From JASHPR01 sp963749145 (lineage in GTDB: Bacteria; Actinomycetota; Actinomycetes; Streptosporangiales; Streptosporangiaceae), in contig CAVVLN010000004.1 in assembly GCA_963749145.1 (NCBI GenBank), forward strand, positions 1,984,001-2,048,000: a DNA stretch of 64,000 nucleotides. The letters run 5' to 3'. Below are positions 1 to 7,633 of the stretch, one piece after another. Numbering within the stretch: the stretch's first letter is position 1; every line of letters begins with the position of its first letter. The translations under genes and the position numbers were made by a program. The notes beneath the pieces are model-generated. The model did no database searches and had not been told where the DNA came from. It worked only from the letters and a program-made list of their open reading frames with translations.

Positions 1-1019
1 CGGGCCCGGCACGCGGCGGTGACGGTCGGGAACTCCCGCTCGAGCACCGCGCGCCCCACCCCGGTGGCGTCCAGCCAGAGATGATCGGCCGGCCCCTGGG
101 CGGCGTCCATCCGCTGCTGCATCGCCGCGGACACCACATCCCGGGGGGCCAGGTCCCCGAGCGGATGGCGCCCGGCCATGACGGGCCGGCCGGCCGCGTC
201 GACGAGCACCGCCCCGGCCCCGCGCAGGGCCTCGGTGATCAGGGGGCACTGGCCGCGGGAGGCGGGCTGCCACAGCACGGTCGGGTGGAACTGCACGAAC
301 TCCACGTCGCGCAGCACGGCCCCGGCCCGGGCGGCCAGAGCCAGGCCGTCCCCGGTCAGCCCGGCCGGGTTGGTAGTGGTCGCGAACGCCTGGCCGAAGC
401 CGCCGGCGGCGATCACGACCGCCCGCGCGGTCACCACCCCGGCCCGCAGCGTCCCGCCGCCGGCGGACGCCGTTCCCGCGAGCAGCCCGCCGACCTCGCC
501 CCGTTCGCCGGTCAGCACGTCCAGTGCCACGGCGCCGGTGAGGATCTCGACCGGGCTGGCCAGCAGCGCGTCGCGGAGCGCCCGGTGCACCTCCGCGCCG
601 ATCGCGTCGCCCCCGGCGGACACGATCCGGGGGCGGCTGTGCCCGCCCTCCCGGTGCAGCGCGGTGCGCTCCAGCCGGGCGCCCAGCCCGGCCAGCCGCT
701 CGACCTCGGCCGGGGCCTGCGCGACCAGGGCTGCCACCGCGGCCGGGTCGCACAAGCCTGCGCCCGCGACCAGCGTGTCCCGCTGGTGCCGGGCCGCGCT
801 GTCGCCCGGCCCGATCGCCGCGGCCAGGCCGCCCTGGGCCAGCGGCGTCGCGCCGCCGCCGAGCTCGTCCTTGCTGATCAGCAGCACCCGCCGCCCGGAC
901 CCGGCGGCGGCCAGGGCGGTACTCGTGCCCGCCGCTCCCGATCCGACGACCACGACGTCGGCGTCGCGTTCCCAGGCCGGCTCGGCCCCGGGCAGACGGC
1001 GGATCTGCGGCGTGGTCAT
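1..1019 (-). CDS. nadB: L-aspartate oxidase NadB (partial, 3' end beyond window)
   Basis: This gene runs off the left edge, so only about the first 339 residues are present. NadB oxidises L-aspartate to iminoaspartate with FAD, the first step of de novo NAD synthesis in the cytoplasm, and its product feeds NadA. The N-terminus has a Rossmann FAD motif read as VVVVGSGAAGTSTALAAA, followed by LISKDELGGGATPLAQGGLAAA, which is characteristic of the aspartate oxidase / succinate dehydrogenase flavoprotein family. The ATG at 1017-1019 overlaps the nadA stop (ATGA), so the two genes are translationally coupled. The C-terminus cannot be judged. Confidence 0.93.
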   Translation of the reverse strand, partial: MTTPQIRRLPGAEPAWERDADVVVVGSGAAGTSTALAAAGSGRRVLLISKDELGGGATPLAQGGLAAAIGPGDSAARHQRDTLVAGAGLCDPAAVAALVAQAPAEVERLAGLGARLERTALHREGGHSRPRIVSAGGDAIGAEVHRALRDALLASPVEILTGAVALDVLTGERGEVGGLLAGTASAGGGTLRAGVVTARAVVIAAGGFGQAFATTTNPAGLTGDGLALAARAGAVLRDVEFVQFHPTVLWQPASRGQCPLITEALRGAGAVLVDAAGRPVMAGRHPLGDLAPRDVVSAAMQQRMDAAQGPADHLWLDATGVGRAVLEREFPTVTAACRA

Positions 1020-2071
1020 TCGCCCGCCGCCGACGGCGACCCGACCGCGATCATCGCCTGCACGGCCCGGCGCGCCCGGCCCGCCACCGCCGGGTCGACC
1101 CGCACCTCCTCCACTCCGTCGCGCAGGCAGCGCAGCAGGTTGGCCGGGGTCGTCATCTTCATGTACCGGCACACGGCGTCGGGGTTGACCGGCTCCCAGC
1201 GCACCGCCGGGTTGGCCCGGCGCAACTGGTGCAGCATGCCGGTCTCGGTGGCCACCAGCACCGCCGGGGCGCGGGTGACGCGGGCGGCCTCGAGCATCCC
1301 CCCGGTCGACAGCACCCGCGTCCGGCCGGCCGGCAGGTCGCCCGTGCCCGCCTGCCACAGCGCCGCGGTGGAGCACCCGCACTCCGGATGGATGAACAGC
1401 TCGGCCTCGGCGTCCGCGGCCGCCTTGCGGCGCAGTTCGGCCGGGCTGATGCCCGCGTGCACGTGACACTCGCCGAGCCAGACGCGCAGGTTGGCCCGGC
1501 CGGTGACCCGCTGCACGTGAGCGCCGAGGAACTGGTCGGGCAGGAACAGGACCTCCCGGCCTTCCGGGATCGACTGCACGATCTGCGCCGCGTTGGCGGA
1601 GGTGCAGCACACGTCGGATTCGGCCTTCACCTCGGCGCTGGTGTTGACGTAGGCGACCACGGCCGCCGCGGGGTGCTCGGACTTCCACTCGCGCAGCTGT
1701 GCTGCGGTGATGCTGTCGGCCAGCGAGCAGCCGGCCCGCGCGTCCGGGATCAGCACCGTCCGGTCGGGAGCCAGGATCTTGGCCGTCTCCGCCATGAAGT
1801 ACACCCCGGCGAACACGATCGTGCCCGCCGTGCTGGCCGCCGCGAGGCGGGACAAGGCCAGCGAGTCGCCCACGTGGTCGGCGACGTCCTGGATCTGGGG
1901 GGCCTGGTAGTTGTGGGCCAGGATCACCGCGTCGCGCTGCCGGGCCAGCCGCCTGATCTGTGCCGCCCAGCCGGCCCAGCTGGCCTGGTCCTCGCCAGCG
2001 GGGTTGCCCGCCACCGTGGTGGCTCCGCCGGCGCTTTCTGCGGCTCTGCCAGCCGCCGCGATTCCGGTCAT
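1016..2071 (-). CDS. nadA: Quinolinate synthase NadA
   Basis: 351 aa. NadA condenses iminoaspartate with dihydroxyacetone phosphate to quinolinate, using an oxygen-sensitive [4Fe-4S] cluster. The family block ILAHNYQAPQIQDVADHVGDS is near residue 50. Candidate cluster cysteines lie in ARAGCSLAD, in the DVCCTSANAA block and in HPECGCS. Length is normal for actinobacterial NadA. It is the first gene of nadA-nadB and its start lies 23 bp from a strong palindrome (2095-2119), next to a divergent NrtR-type regulator, so repression by NrtR when NAD is plentiful is likely. The start ATG at 2069-2071 gives an N-terminal extension of about 30 residues before the conserved core. Confidence 0.95.
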   Translation of the reverse strand: MTGIAAAGRAAESAGGATTVAGNPAGEDQASWAGWAAQIRRLARQRDAVILAHNYQAPQIQDVADHVGDSLALSRLAAASTAGTIVFAGVYFMAETAKILAPDRTVLIPDARAGCSLADSITAAQLREWKSEHPAAAVVAYVNTSAEVKAESDVCCTSANAAQIVQSIPEGREVLFLPDQFLGAHVQRVTGRANLRVWLGECHVHAGISPAELRRKAAADAEAELFIHPECGCSTAALWQAGTGDLPAGRTRVLSTGGMLEAARVTRAPAVLVATETGMLHQLRRANPAVRWEPVNPDAVCRYMKMTTPANLLRCLRDGVEEVRVDPAVAGRARRAVQAMIAVGSPSAAGE

Positions 2072-2094
2072 CAGAAGCTCCCGTCCTCTGCCGA

Positions 2095-2119
2095 GGTTTT
2101 CGACTTATAGTCTAAAACC
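2095..2119. promoter_or_regulatory. Candidate NrtR operator between nadA and nrtR
   Basis: A 25-bp inverted repeat, GGTTTT-N-GACT-TAT-AGTC-N-AAAACC, with 10 of 12 base pairs symmetric. It lies in the short divergent gap between nadA (start at 2071) and the nrtR coding region (from about 2146). NrtR repressors are known to bind roughly 21-bp palindromes in front of NAD genes. That this palindrome is the operator is inference from symmetry and position. The AT-rich stretch stands out strongly from its surroundings. Confidence 0.75.
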
Positions 2120-2145
2120 TGTTCCGTGCACAGTATCATGCGAGC

Positions 2146-3116
2146 GTGCCCGCACAAGACCGGCCGGCCGCCACGGCGCCGGTGCGCAGCCGGCCCGGCC
2201 AGGCCGGCCGGAGTGGCGCGGCCGGGCAGGCGACCCGAGCCAGGAAACCAGGCCGGGGCAGGACGGCGGCCCGCGCCAGGCAGCCGCGCCGAGCCAGGAA
2301 ACCAGGCCGGGGCAGGACGGCGGCCCGCGCCAGGCAGCCGCGCCGAGCCAGGAAACCAGGCCGGGGCAGGATGACGGCCCGCGCCAGGCAGCCGCGCCAA
2401 GCGAGGACGGCGGCCAGCTCCAGGAAGACCGGTTCCGGCATGAGGTCCTCGCGGTCGTCCTCCAGGTCCGCCCGGCCGGCCTGCACGTCCTGCTCTGGCG
2501 GCGGGGGGAGCCGCCGTACGAGGGACTATGGTCGCTGCCCGGCGGCCCACTCGGCGCGAACGAGCGGCTCGGCACGTCCGTGAGCCGGCACCTGGCCAGC
2601 AAGGTCGATCTCACCGAGATCGCGCACCTCGAGCAGCTGGAAACCCGCAGTGACCCGGCGCGCGACCCCCGGGGCCGGGTCCTGGCCACGGCCTACCTGG
2701 CCCTGGTGTCGGCCGACGCCGAACCGTGCATCCCGGCCGACACCGCCTGGCACGCGGCGGCCGACCTGCCACCGACCGCGTTCGACCACGGGTCGATCGT
2801 CGGGTCGGCGCGCGAGCGGCTGCGCGCCAAGCTCTCGTATACCAACATCGGCTTCGCGCTGGCGCCGGAGACGTTCACGATCGCGCAGTTGCGGGACATC
2901 TACGCGGCCTCGCTCGGCCACCCCGTCTCCGCGACCAACCTGCAGCGGATCCTGACCCGCCGCGGCGTGATCGAGGCCACGCCCGCCGCCGCCCGTCCGA
3001 CCGCGCTCGGCGGACGGCCCGCCACGCTGTACCGGTTCGCTTCCCGGACCCTCGTGGTCACCAATCCGTTCGCGGCCTTCCGCCCGCCGTCCGGCGGCCC
3101 GGGCCCGGCTGGCTAA
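2146..3116 (+). CDS. nrtR: NrtR-type Nudix repressor of NAD biosynthesis, 5' reading frame broken
   Basis: The conserved part (from about 2430) reads EVLAVVLQV...LLWRR...LWSLPGGPLG, a Nudix fold, followed by a C-terminal winged helix (LSYTNIGFALAPETFTIAQLRDIYAA...TNLQRILTRRGVIE). This is the NrtR architecture. The Nudix box lacks the REUXEE acidic core, as expected for a regulator that senses ADP-ribose rather than a hydrolase. No ATG, GTG or TTG occurs in the Nudix frame between the operator and the domain. The best-placed start, GTG 2146 (VPAQDRPA), is in another frame, and the frame change falls in or beside three 54-bp repeats. Either a real frameshift or an assembly indel is present. The coordinates span both frames. 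Confidence 0.8.
2237..2398. repeat. Three 54-bp tandem repeats inside the 5' part of nrtR
   Basis: Units start at 2237, 2291 and 2345, each exactly 54 bp and nearly identical; the third carries a GA-to-AT change. In the Nudix frame each unit encodes the 18-residue peptide PSQETRPGQDGGPRQAAA, a hydrophilic linker. In the +1 frame it encodes a very basic sequence. Because 54 is a multiple of three, changes in copy number would alter linker length but not the reading frame. Confidence 0.9.
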
Positions 3117-3522
3117 CCTGCGGCTAGCCCGGGAGCGCGAGCGATTGTCATATATCGGGGCGGGCTAGATAAAGTCCGCGAAATCGTGCATCAGCGCTGG
3201 CTTTGGCTTGACCCCGGCCACCTGCCTGCGGGCCAATCCCGGCGGCGCCGGTTTGTTGAGCCTGCACAATCCGGCCGTCGCCCGATGCGCGCGCGAACAC
3301 AAGATCATTTCGATGCGGCCTCGAACGCTGACGAAGCCTTGCGCTGGTGTCAGCCGACATCTAGCATCCAAGGCGAAATTAGGTACACCCGTCGTAGACA
3401 ATGTCACATACTTTGCTTCGCGCGCCTTCGCCTGCCAGCCCCCCGGCGACGGCAGGGTGAGCATCGCCTCACATAAGTGATAAGGGGTACTTCGTGCCTT
3501 CACCACCAGGAGGTGGGGATAG
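3117..3522. other. Intergenic region before the liv operon
   Basis: About 400 bp without a convincing gene. GC content is visibly lower than in the surrounding genes. Short open frames here (for example 3208-3480) show no family features or ribosome binding site. The region must carry the promoter of the transporter operon. I could not define reliable -35/-10 boxes. The AGGAGGTGG Shine-Dalgarno at 3508-3516 serves the GTG start at 3523. Confidence 0.6.
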
Positions 3523-4875
3523 GTGAGTATTCGGAAGCACACGCCAGGCGTGCGGTGGGCCATGGCACTTGTCGCGGGAATCGCCATCGTGGCCGCCGCC
3601 GGATGCAGCAGCGGTAGCAGCACCACCAGTTCGGCCCCGAGCAGCAGCAGTCCCAGCGCGCCCTCGAGCAGCTCGGCGGTGAGCACGTCGCAGTGCGGCA
3701 CCAAGCCGGGCGTGGCGGCGACCGGCACGCCGATCGCCCTGGGCGGGATCGTCACCAACCAGCCCGGCACGTCGTTCACCGACATCGCGAACATGGCCAA
3801 CGCCTACTTCGCGTGCGTGAACGCCAACGGCGGCATCAACGGTCACCCGGTCAAGTACTACATCGAGACCGAGCAGACCAACCCGGCCCAGATCGCGGCC
3901 GATGCCAAGCAGCTTGTGCAGACCGATCATGTGGTCGGGATCGTGGGCAACACGAGCATCATCGAATGCTCGATCGACTCGAGCTACTGGCAGAAGCTCG
4001 GCTACTACATCATCGACTCGGGCATCGCGCCCGAGTGCTACTCGACCCCGAACAGCGCCGCGGTCAACATGGGACCGCGGTACAGCTCCGACGGCGCGGT
4101 CCAGTACGCGCTGGCGCAGCACGTCTCCAAGATCGTGTTCGACCAGTCCAACGTCCCGGGCACCGGGTACATCGCGGCCGGGCCGAGCGCGCTGGCCGCC
4201 GCCGCGCACGTGCCGATCGTCCAGCTGACCGAGAACGTGCCGATCTCGGACGCCGACTCGGTGGCGATCAAGGAGATCGACGACGCCGGGCCGAACGGCG
4301 CGGTGGTGCTCAACTTCACCCCGCCCGAGGCGCTGGTGATCCTGCAGGCCGCGCAGAAGCTCGGCCTGGAGGACAAGGTCAAGATGTGGGGCTGCTCGAC
4401 GCCGTGCAACACCGACTTCCTGGCCACGTCGCTCGGCCCGAAGTGGAACAGCAAGCTGTTCGTCAACGCCGAGCTGACCCCGCCGGACGTCACGACCACG
4501 CCGACGATGAAGCTCTACGAGGCCATACTCAAGCAGTACGGCTCGGCGGTCTCCGGCGGCATCGGCAGCTTCAGCCAGATGGGCTTCACCGAAGCCGAGA
4601 TCGCGGTGCACGCGCTGGAGACGATCACGGGTGCGTACACGGTGGCCAGCGTCAACGCCGCGTTCAAGGCGGTGACGAACTTCAACACCGGCATGCTGTG
4701 CCAGGCCTGGACGTACGGCAGCTACCCGATGCACATCCCGAACAACGAGGACTACACGGTCACGCCGGACAACGGCAAGATGGTGACGGCGCAGGGCTGC
4801 ACCCAGATCTCGGCGGTCGACCCGCAGATCAAGGCGTACCGAAGCGCCGCCGGCACAGCCCCGACCGTGCAGTGA
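3523..4875 (+). CDS. ABC transporter substrate-binding lipoprotein (LivJ/LivK type)
   Basis: 450 aa. The N-terminus has a positively charged region, a hydrophobic stretch (MALVAGIAIVAAAGC) and a lipobox ending at Cys, followed by a Ser-rich linker, so it should be membrane-anchored outside the cell. The core is a periplasmic-binding-protein type 1 (Peripla_BP_6) fold: TPIALGGIVTN, YFACVNANGGINGHPVKYYIETEQTNP and DHVVGIVGNTS are the standard elements. The GTG start has AGGAGGTGG 6 nt upstream. It is followed by two permeases and two ATPases, making a complete branched-chain-amino-acid-type importer. The family also carries amides, urea and aromatic acids, so the substrate is open. The downstream oxidative enzymes argue against simple amino-acid uptake. 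Confidence 0.92.
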   Translation: MSIRKHTPGVRWAMALVAGIAIVAAAGCSSGSSTTSSAPSSSSPSAPSSSSAVSTSQCGTKPGVAATGTPIALGGIVTNQPGTSFTDIANMANAYFACVNANGGINGHPVKYYIETEQTNPAQIAADAKQLVQTDHVVGIVGNTSIIECSIDSSYWQKLGYYIIDSGIAPECYSTPNSAAVNMGPRYSSDGAVQYALAQHVSKIVFDQSNVPGTGYIAAGPSALAAAAHVPIVQLTENVPISDADSVAIKEIDDAGPNGAVVLNFTPPEALVILQAAQKLGLEDKVKMWGCSTPCNTDFLATSLGPKWNSKLFVNAELTPPDVTTTPTMKLYEAILKQYGSAVSGGIGSFSQMGFTEAEIAVHALETITGAYTVASVNAAFKAVTNFNTGMLCQAWTYGSYPMHIPNNEDYTVTPDNGKMVTAQGCTQISAVDPQIKAYRSAAGTAPTVQ

Positions 4876-4918
4876 GGTAGCCGGATGAAGCGATCAGAGC
4901 GCCCGCGGTAGGCCGGTG

Positions 4919-5821
4919 ATGCCGAGCTGGCCGGACTTTGAGCCGTTCATCGTGAGCGGTCTCGCGCTGGGTGGCGTGTACGCCCTCTCCGGTGTGGGGA
5001 TGGTCGTGCTCTACCAGGCCACCGGCGTGGTCTACCTGGCCTTCGGCGCCGTCGGTGCCATGGGCGCTCTGATCGCGTGGTCGCTGATCAACGACGTGCA
5101 CGCACCGGGCTGGGTCGGCTGGCTCGTGTGCGTGGCCTTCGGGGCGGTGGTGACGCTCGGCTACGGGATGGTGTTCGGCCCGGCCCTGGCTAAACGGGAC
5201 CCGCTGGTCAAGGCGGTGGCTACGCTCGGGCTGACGCTCGTGCTGTTCGGGCTGATGGACCTGCTGTGGACCACCAGCGGCGGGGAGTCCCGGGCGATCA
5301 CCCTGCCGACCGACAACAGCGGGTTCACGGTCGGCCAGATCCAGGTGGACTGGACCCAGGTGATCGGGCTGGCGGCTGGCGTCGCGATCACCGTGGTGAC
5401 CGGGGTGTTCCTGCGCTACGCCAAGCTCGGGACCGCGATGCGGGCGATGGCCAACGACCGCGAGATCACCGCGACGCTCGGCGTGCCGGTGCGGCGGGTC
5501 GAGGCGGCGGCCTGGCTCGGCTGCGGGATCCTGGCCGGCGCGGCCGGGTTGCTGCTCGCCGACCTGGTCGCGCTCGACGCCACCACGCTCACGTTCCTGG
5601 TGATCTCGTCCCTGGCCGCGGCGCTGATCGCGCGGCTGCGCTCGATCACGGTCACGTTCGCGGCCGCGATCGTGATCGGCCTCGTGCACGACCTGCTCAC
5701 CCCGATCCAGGCCCTCACCAACTACCGCGACATGACCCCGTTCGTGCTGGCCGCGATCGCGCTGCTGGTCCTGTCGCGCGGCGGCGGCCGCGTGCTCTCC
5801 CGCTCCCGCGAGGAGGCCTAG
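4919..5821 (+). CDS. livH: Branched-chain amino acid-type ABC permease (LivH)
   Basis: About 300 aa and highly hydrophobic, with eight or so membrane segments. Family blocks are GLALGGVYALSGVGMVVLYQATGVVYLAFGAVGAMGA at the N-terminus and LRYAKLGTAMRAMANDREITATLGVPVRRVE in the cytoplasmic loop that couples to the ATPase. I prefer ATG 4919 over GTG 4916 because the CGGTAGG site at 4906-4912 is 6 nt away. It is the second gene of the transporter operon, and livM starts 2 bp after its stop. Confidence 0.92.
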   Translation: MPSWPDFEPFIVSGLALGGVYALSGVGMVVLYQATGVVYLAFGAVGAMGALIAWSLINDVHAPGWVGWLVCVAFGAVVTLGYGMVFGPALAKRDPLVKAVATLGLTLVLFGLMDLLWTTSGGESRAITLPTDNSGFTVGQIQVDWTQVIGLAAGVAITVVTGVFLRYAKLGTAMRAMANDREITATLGVPVRRVEAAAWLGCGILAGAAGLLLADLVALDATTLTFLVISSLAAALIARLRSITVTFAAAIVIGLVHDLLTPIQALTNYRDMTPFVLAAIALLVLSRGGGRVLSRSREEA

Positions 5822-5823
5822 CG

Positions 5824-6912
5824 GTGGCTGACACCGCGGTCCGCGCCGCCAGCACGCGGCAGCGCGCGCCGCTGCCGCGGCCGGGCCGCGGCACGCTGGT
5901 CCGCGCGGGCGTGGTCGCCGTCCTGCTGCTGTTCACGTTGTTCGCGCTGCCGCAGTTGCTGAGCCTGTACTACATCGACTCGATGACCCAGGTGGCCGTG
6001 TGGTCGATGGCCGCGCTCGGTCTCGGGGTGCTGGTCGGCCGGGTCGGCCTGGTCTCCCTCGGCCAGGTCGCGGTCCTGGCCATCGGGGCGTGGGTCGCGG
6101 CCCGGCTGCTGTTCGCCACCACGCAGCCCTACCCCCTGGTGCTGCTGGAGGCGGGCCTGATCACGATGGCGGCAGGCACGCTGATCGGGCTGCCGGCCCT
6201 GCGGCTGCGCGGGCTGTACCTGGCGCTGATCACGCTGATGCTGGCGGGCGCGATCACGGTCGTGCTCGCCACGGCCAACTTCCCCAACGGCGGGCACGGG
6301 TTCTCCGGCTACAACGGCAGCCTGGTCAACATCCCGCCGATCCGCCGGCCCGGCATTGCGGGCAGCGATCCGGCGTACTTCCGCTATTCCGTGATCGTGG
6401 CCGCGCTGATGTTCCTGCTGGTGTTGGTGCACATCCGGACCCGGCCGGGCCGGGCCTGGGCGGCGGTCCGGCAGAGCGAGCCGGCCGCGCTGGCCGCGGG
6501 GATCAACACCTGGCTCTACAAGCTGTGGGCGTTCGCGCTGGCCTCGTTCATCACCGGCGTGGCCGGCGGCGTGCTCGCCGGCGCCGACCACTACCTGTAC
6601 TCGATCGACTTCCCGACCTACTACTCGATCACGCTGCTGGCCGTGGTGCTGATGGGCGGGGCGTACAGCCTGTGGGGCGCGATCGTGGCCGGGCTGCTGT
6701 GGCAGCTGCTGCCGTCGCTGCTGCAGAACTGGGGCGTCTCGGCCGACTGGCTGACGATCCTGTTCGGCGTCGGCGTGCTGCAGGTGCTGACCACCGCCCC
6801 GAGAGGGCTGGCCGACCAGGTGCCCAAGGACCTCGCCCGGCTGGGCCGCCTGCTGCGCGGGCTGGCCCGCGGGCGCGCGGCGACCGGGCCGGCCCGGGGT
6901 GATGGCAGGTGA
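5824..6912 (+). CDS. livM: Branched-chain amino acid-type ABC permease (LivM)
   Basis: 362 aa, polytopic. It contains GLGVLVGRVGLVSLGQVAVLAIGAW, the LivM signature around the first conserved membrane helices, and HIRTRPGRAWAAVRQSEPAALAAGINTWLYKLWAFALASFITGVAGG, the EAA-like coupling loop. The GTG start at 5824 follows the livH stop by 2 bp. The 3' end overlaps livG by 11 bp. The charged C-terminal tail (about 30 residues, rich in Arg and Gly) is longer than in most homologues. Confidence 0.92.
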   Translation: MADTAVRAASTRQRAPLPRPGRGTLVRAGVVAVLLLFTLFALPQLLSLYYIDSMTQVAVWSMAALGLGVLVGRVGLVSLGQVAVLAIGAWVAARLLFATTQPYPLVLLEAGLITMAAGTLIGLPALRLRGLYLALITLMLAGAITVVLATANFPNGGHGFSGYNGSLVNIPPIRRPGIAGSDPAYFRYSVIVAALMFLLVLVHIRTRPGRAWAAVRQSEPAALAAGINTWLYKLWAFALASFITGVAGGVLAGADHYLYSIDFPTYYSITLLAVVLMGGAYSLWGAIVAGLLWQLLPSLLQNWGVSADWLTILFGVGVLQVLTTAPRGLADQVPKDLARLGRLLRGLARGRAATGPARGDGR

Positions 6913-7633
6913 GGACCAGGTGATCGAGGTTAACGGCCTGACCGTCCGCTTCGGCGGCGTCACCTCGCTCGACGGCATGAACGTGACCTTCGAGTCCGGG
7001 ACCTGCGGGCTGATCGGGCCCAACGGCGCCGGGAAGACGACCTTCTTCAACGTGCTCAGCGGGTTCGTCCGGCCCGCCGCGGGCACGGTGCGCGCGTTCG
7101 GCGAGGACCTGCTGGCGATGGTCCACTTCCGCCGCGCGCGGTGGGGGGTACGCCGGACCTTCCAGACCGAGCAGGCCATCGAGGAGCTGTCGGTCTTCGA
7201 CAACGTCGCGATGATCCACGAGCACGCCCGGCTGGGCGGCAACCGGCGCCAGGACGTGCTCGACGCCATCTCCTTCGTCGGGATCGACGCCGACCCGTCG
7301 GCCCGGGTGGGCACGCTCGCGGCCGGCCAGCGCCGGCTGGTCGAGGTCGCCCGCGCCGTGGTCGGCCGGCCGAGGCTGGTTCTGCTCGACGAGCCGGCCG
7401 CAGGGCTGCCGGACACCGAGACCGAGCATCTGAGCGAGGTGATCCGGCGGATCCCCGAGCAGGCCGGGGCCCTGACGATTCTGGTCGACCACGACATGAG
7501 CCTGGTATCGGCCTGCTGCCAGACCACCGCCGTGCTCGATTTCGGCAAGCTGATCGCGGCCGGCCCGACCGCGGAGGTGCTGCGGGACGAGCGGGTGATC
7601 CAGGCCTACCTGGGCACGGCGGAGGCCTTGTGA
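6902..7633 (+). CDS. livG: ABC transporter ATP-binding protein (LivG)
   Basis: 243 aa from ATG 6902 (GTG 6899 is also possible). Walker A is GPNGAGKTT and Walker B is LVLLDEPAAGLP. The signature motif is LAAGQRRLVEVARA instead of the usual LSxGQ; this degenerate form is seen in some LivG proteins and still leaves the G-Q core. The H-loop is LVDHDMSLV. It pairs with LivF to energise import. The start lies inside the end of livM, and the stop overlaps the next gene (GTGA), so translation is coupled. Confidence 0.93.
   Translation: MAGEDQVIEVNGLTVRFGGVTSLDGMNVTFESGTCGLIGPNGAGKTTFFNVLSGFVRPAAGTVRAFGEDLLAMVHFRRARWGVRRTFQTEQAIEELSVFDNVAMIHEHARLGGNRRQDVLDAISFVGIDADPSARVGTLAAGQRRLVEVARAVVGRPRLVLLDEPAAGLPDTETEHLSEVIRRIPEQAGALTILVDHDMSLVSACCQTTAVLDFGKLIAAGPTAEVLRDERVIQAYLGTAEAL

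Noticed and set aside
81..1466. Long plus-strand open frame antisense to nadA/nadB
   Set aside because: Arg/Gly/Pro-rich shadow frame typical of high GC DNA; the opposite strand carries recognisable nadB and nadA.
1911..2145. Upstream GTG starts (1911, 2016, 2019) for the NrtR frame
   Set aside because: They lie inside nadA coding sequence or upstream of the operator and would give a long antisense-derived N-terminus.
3208..3480. 90-aa open frame before the liv operon
   Set aside because: No ribosome site, no family features, non-actinomycete-like codon choice; likely intergenic.
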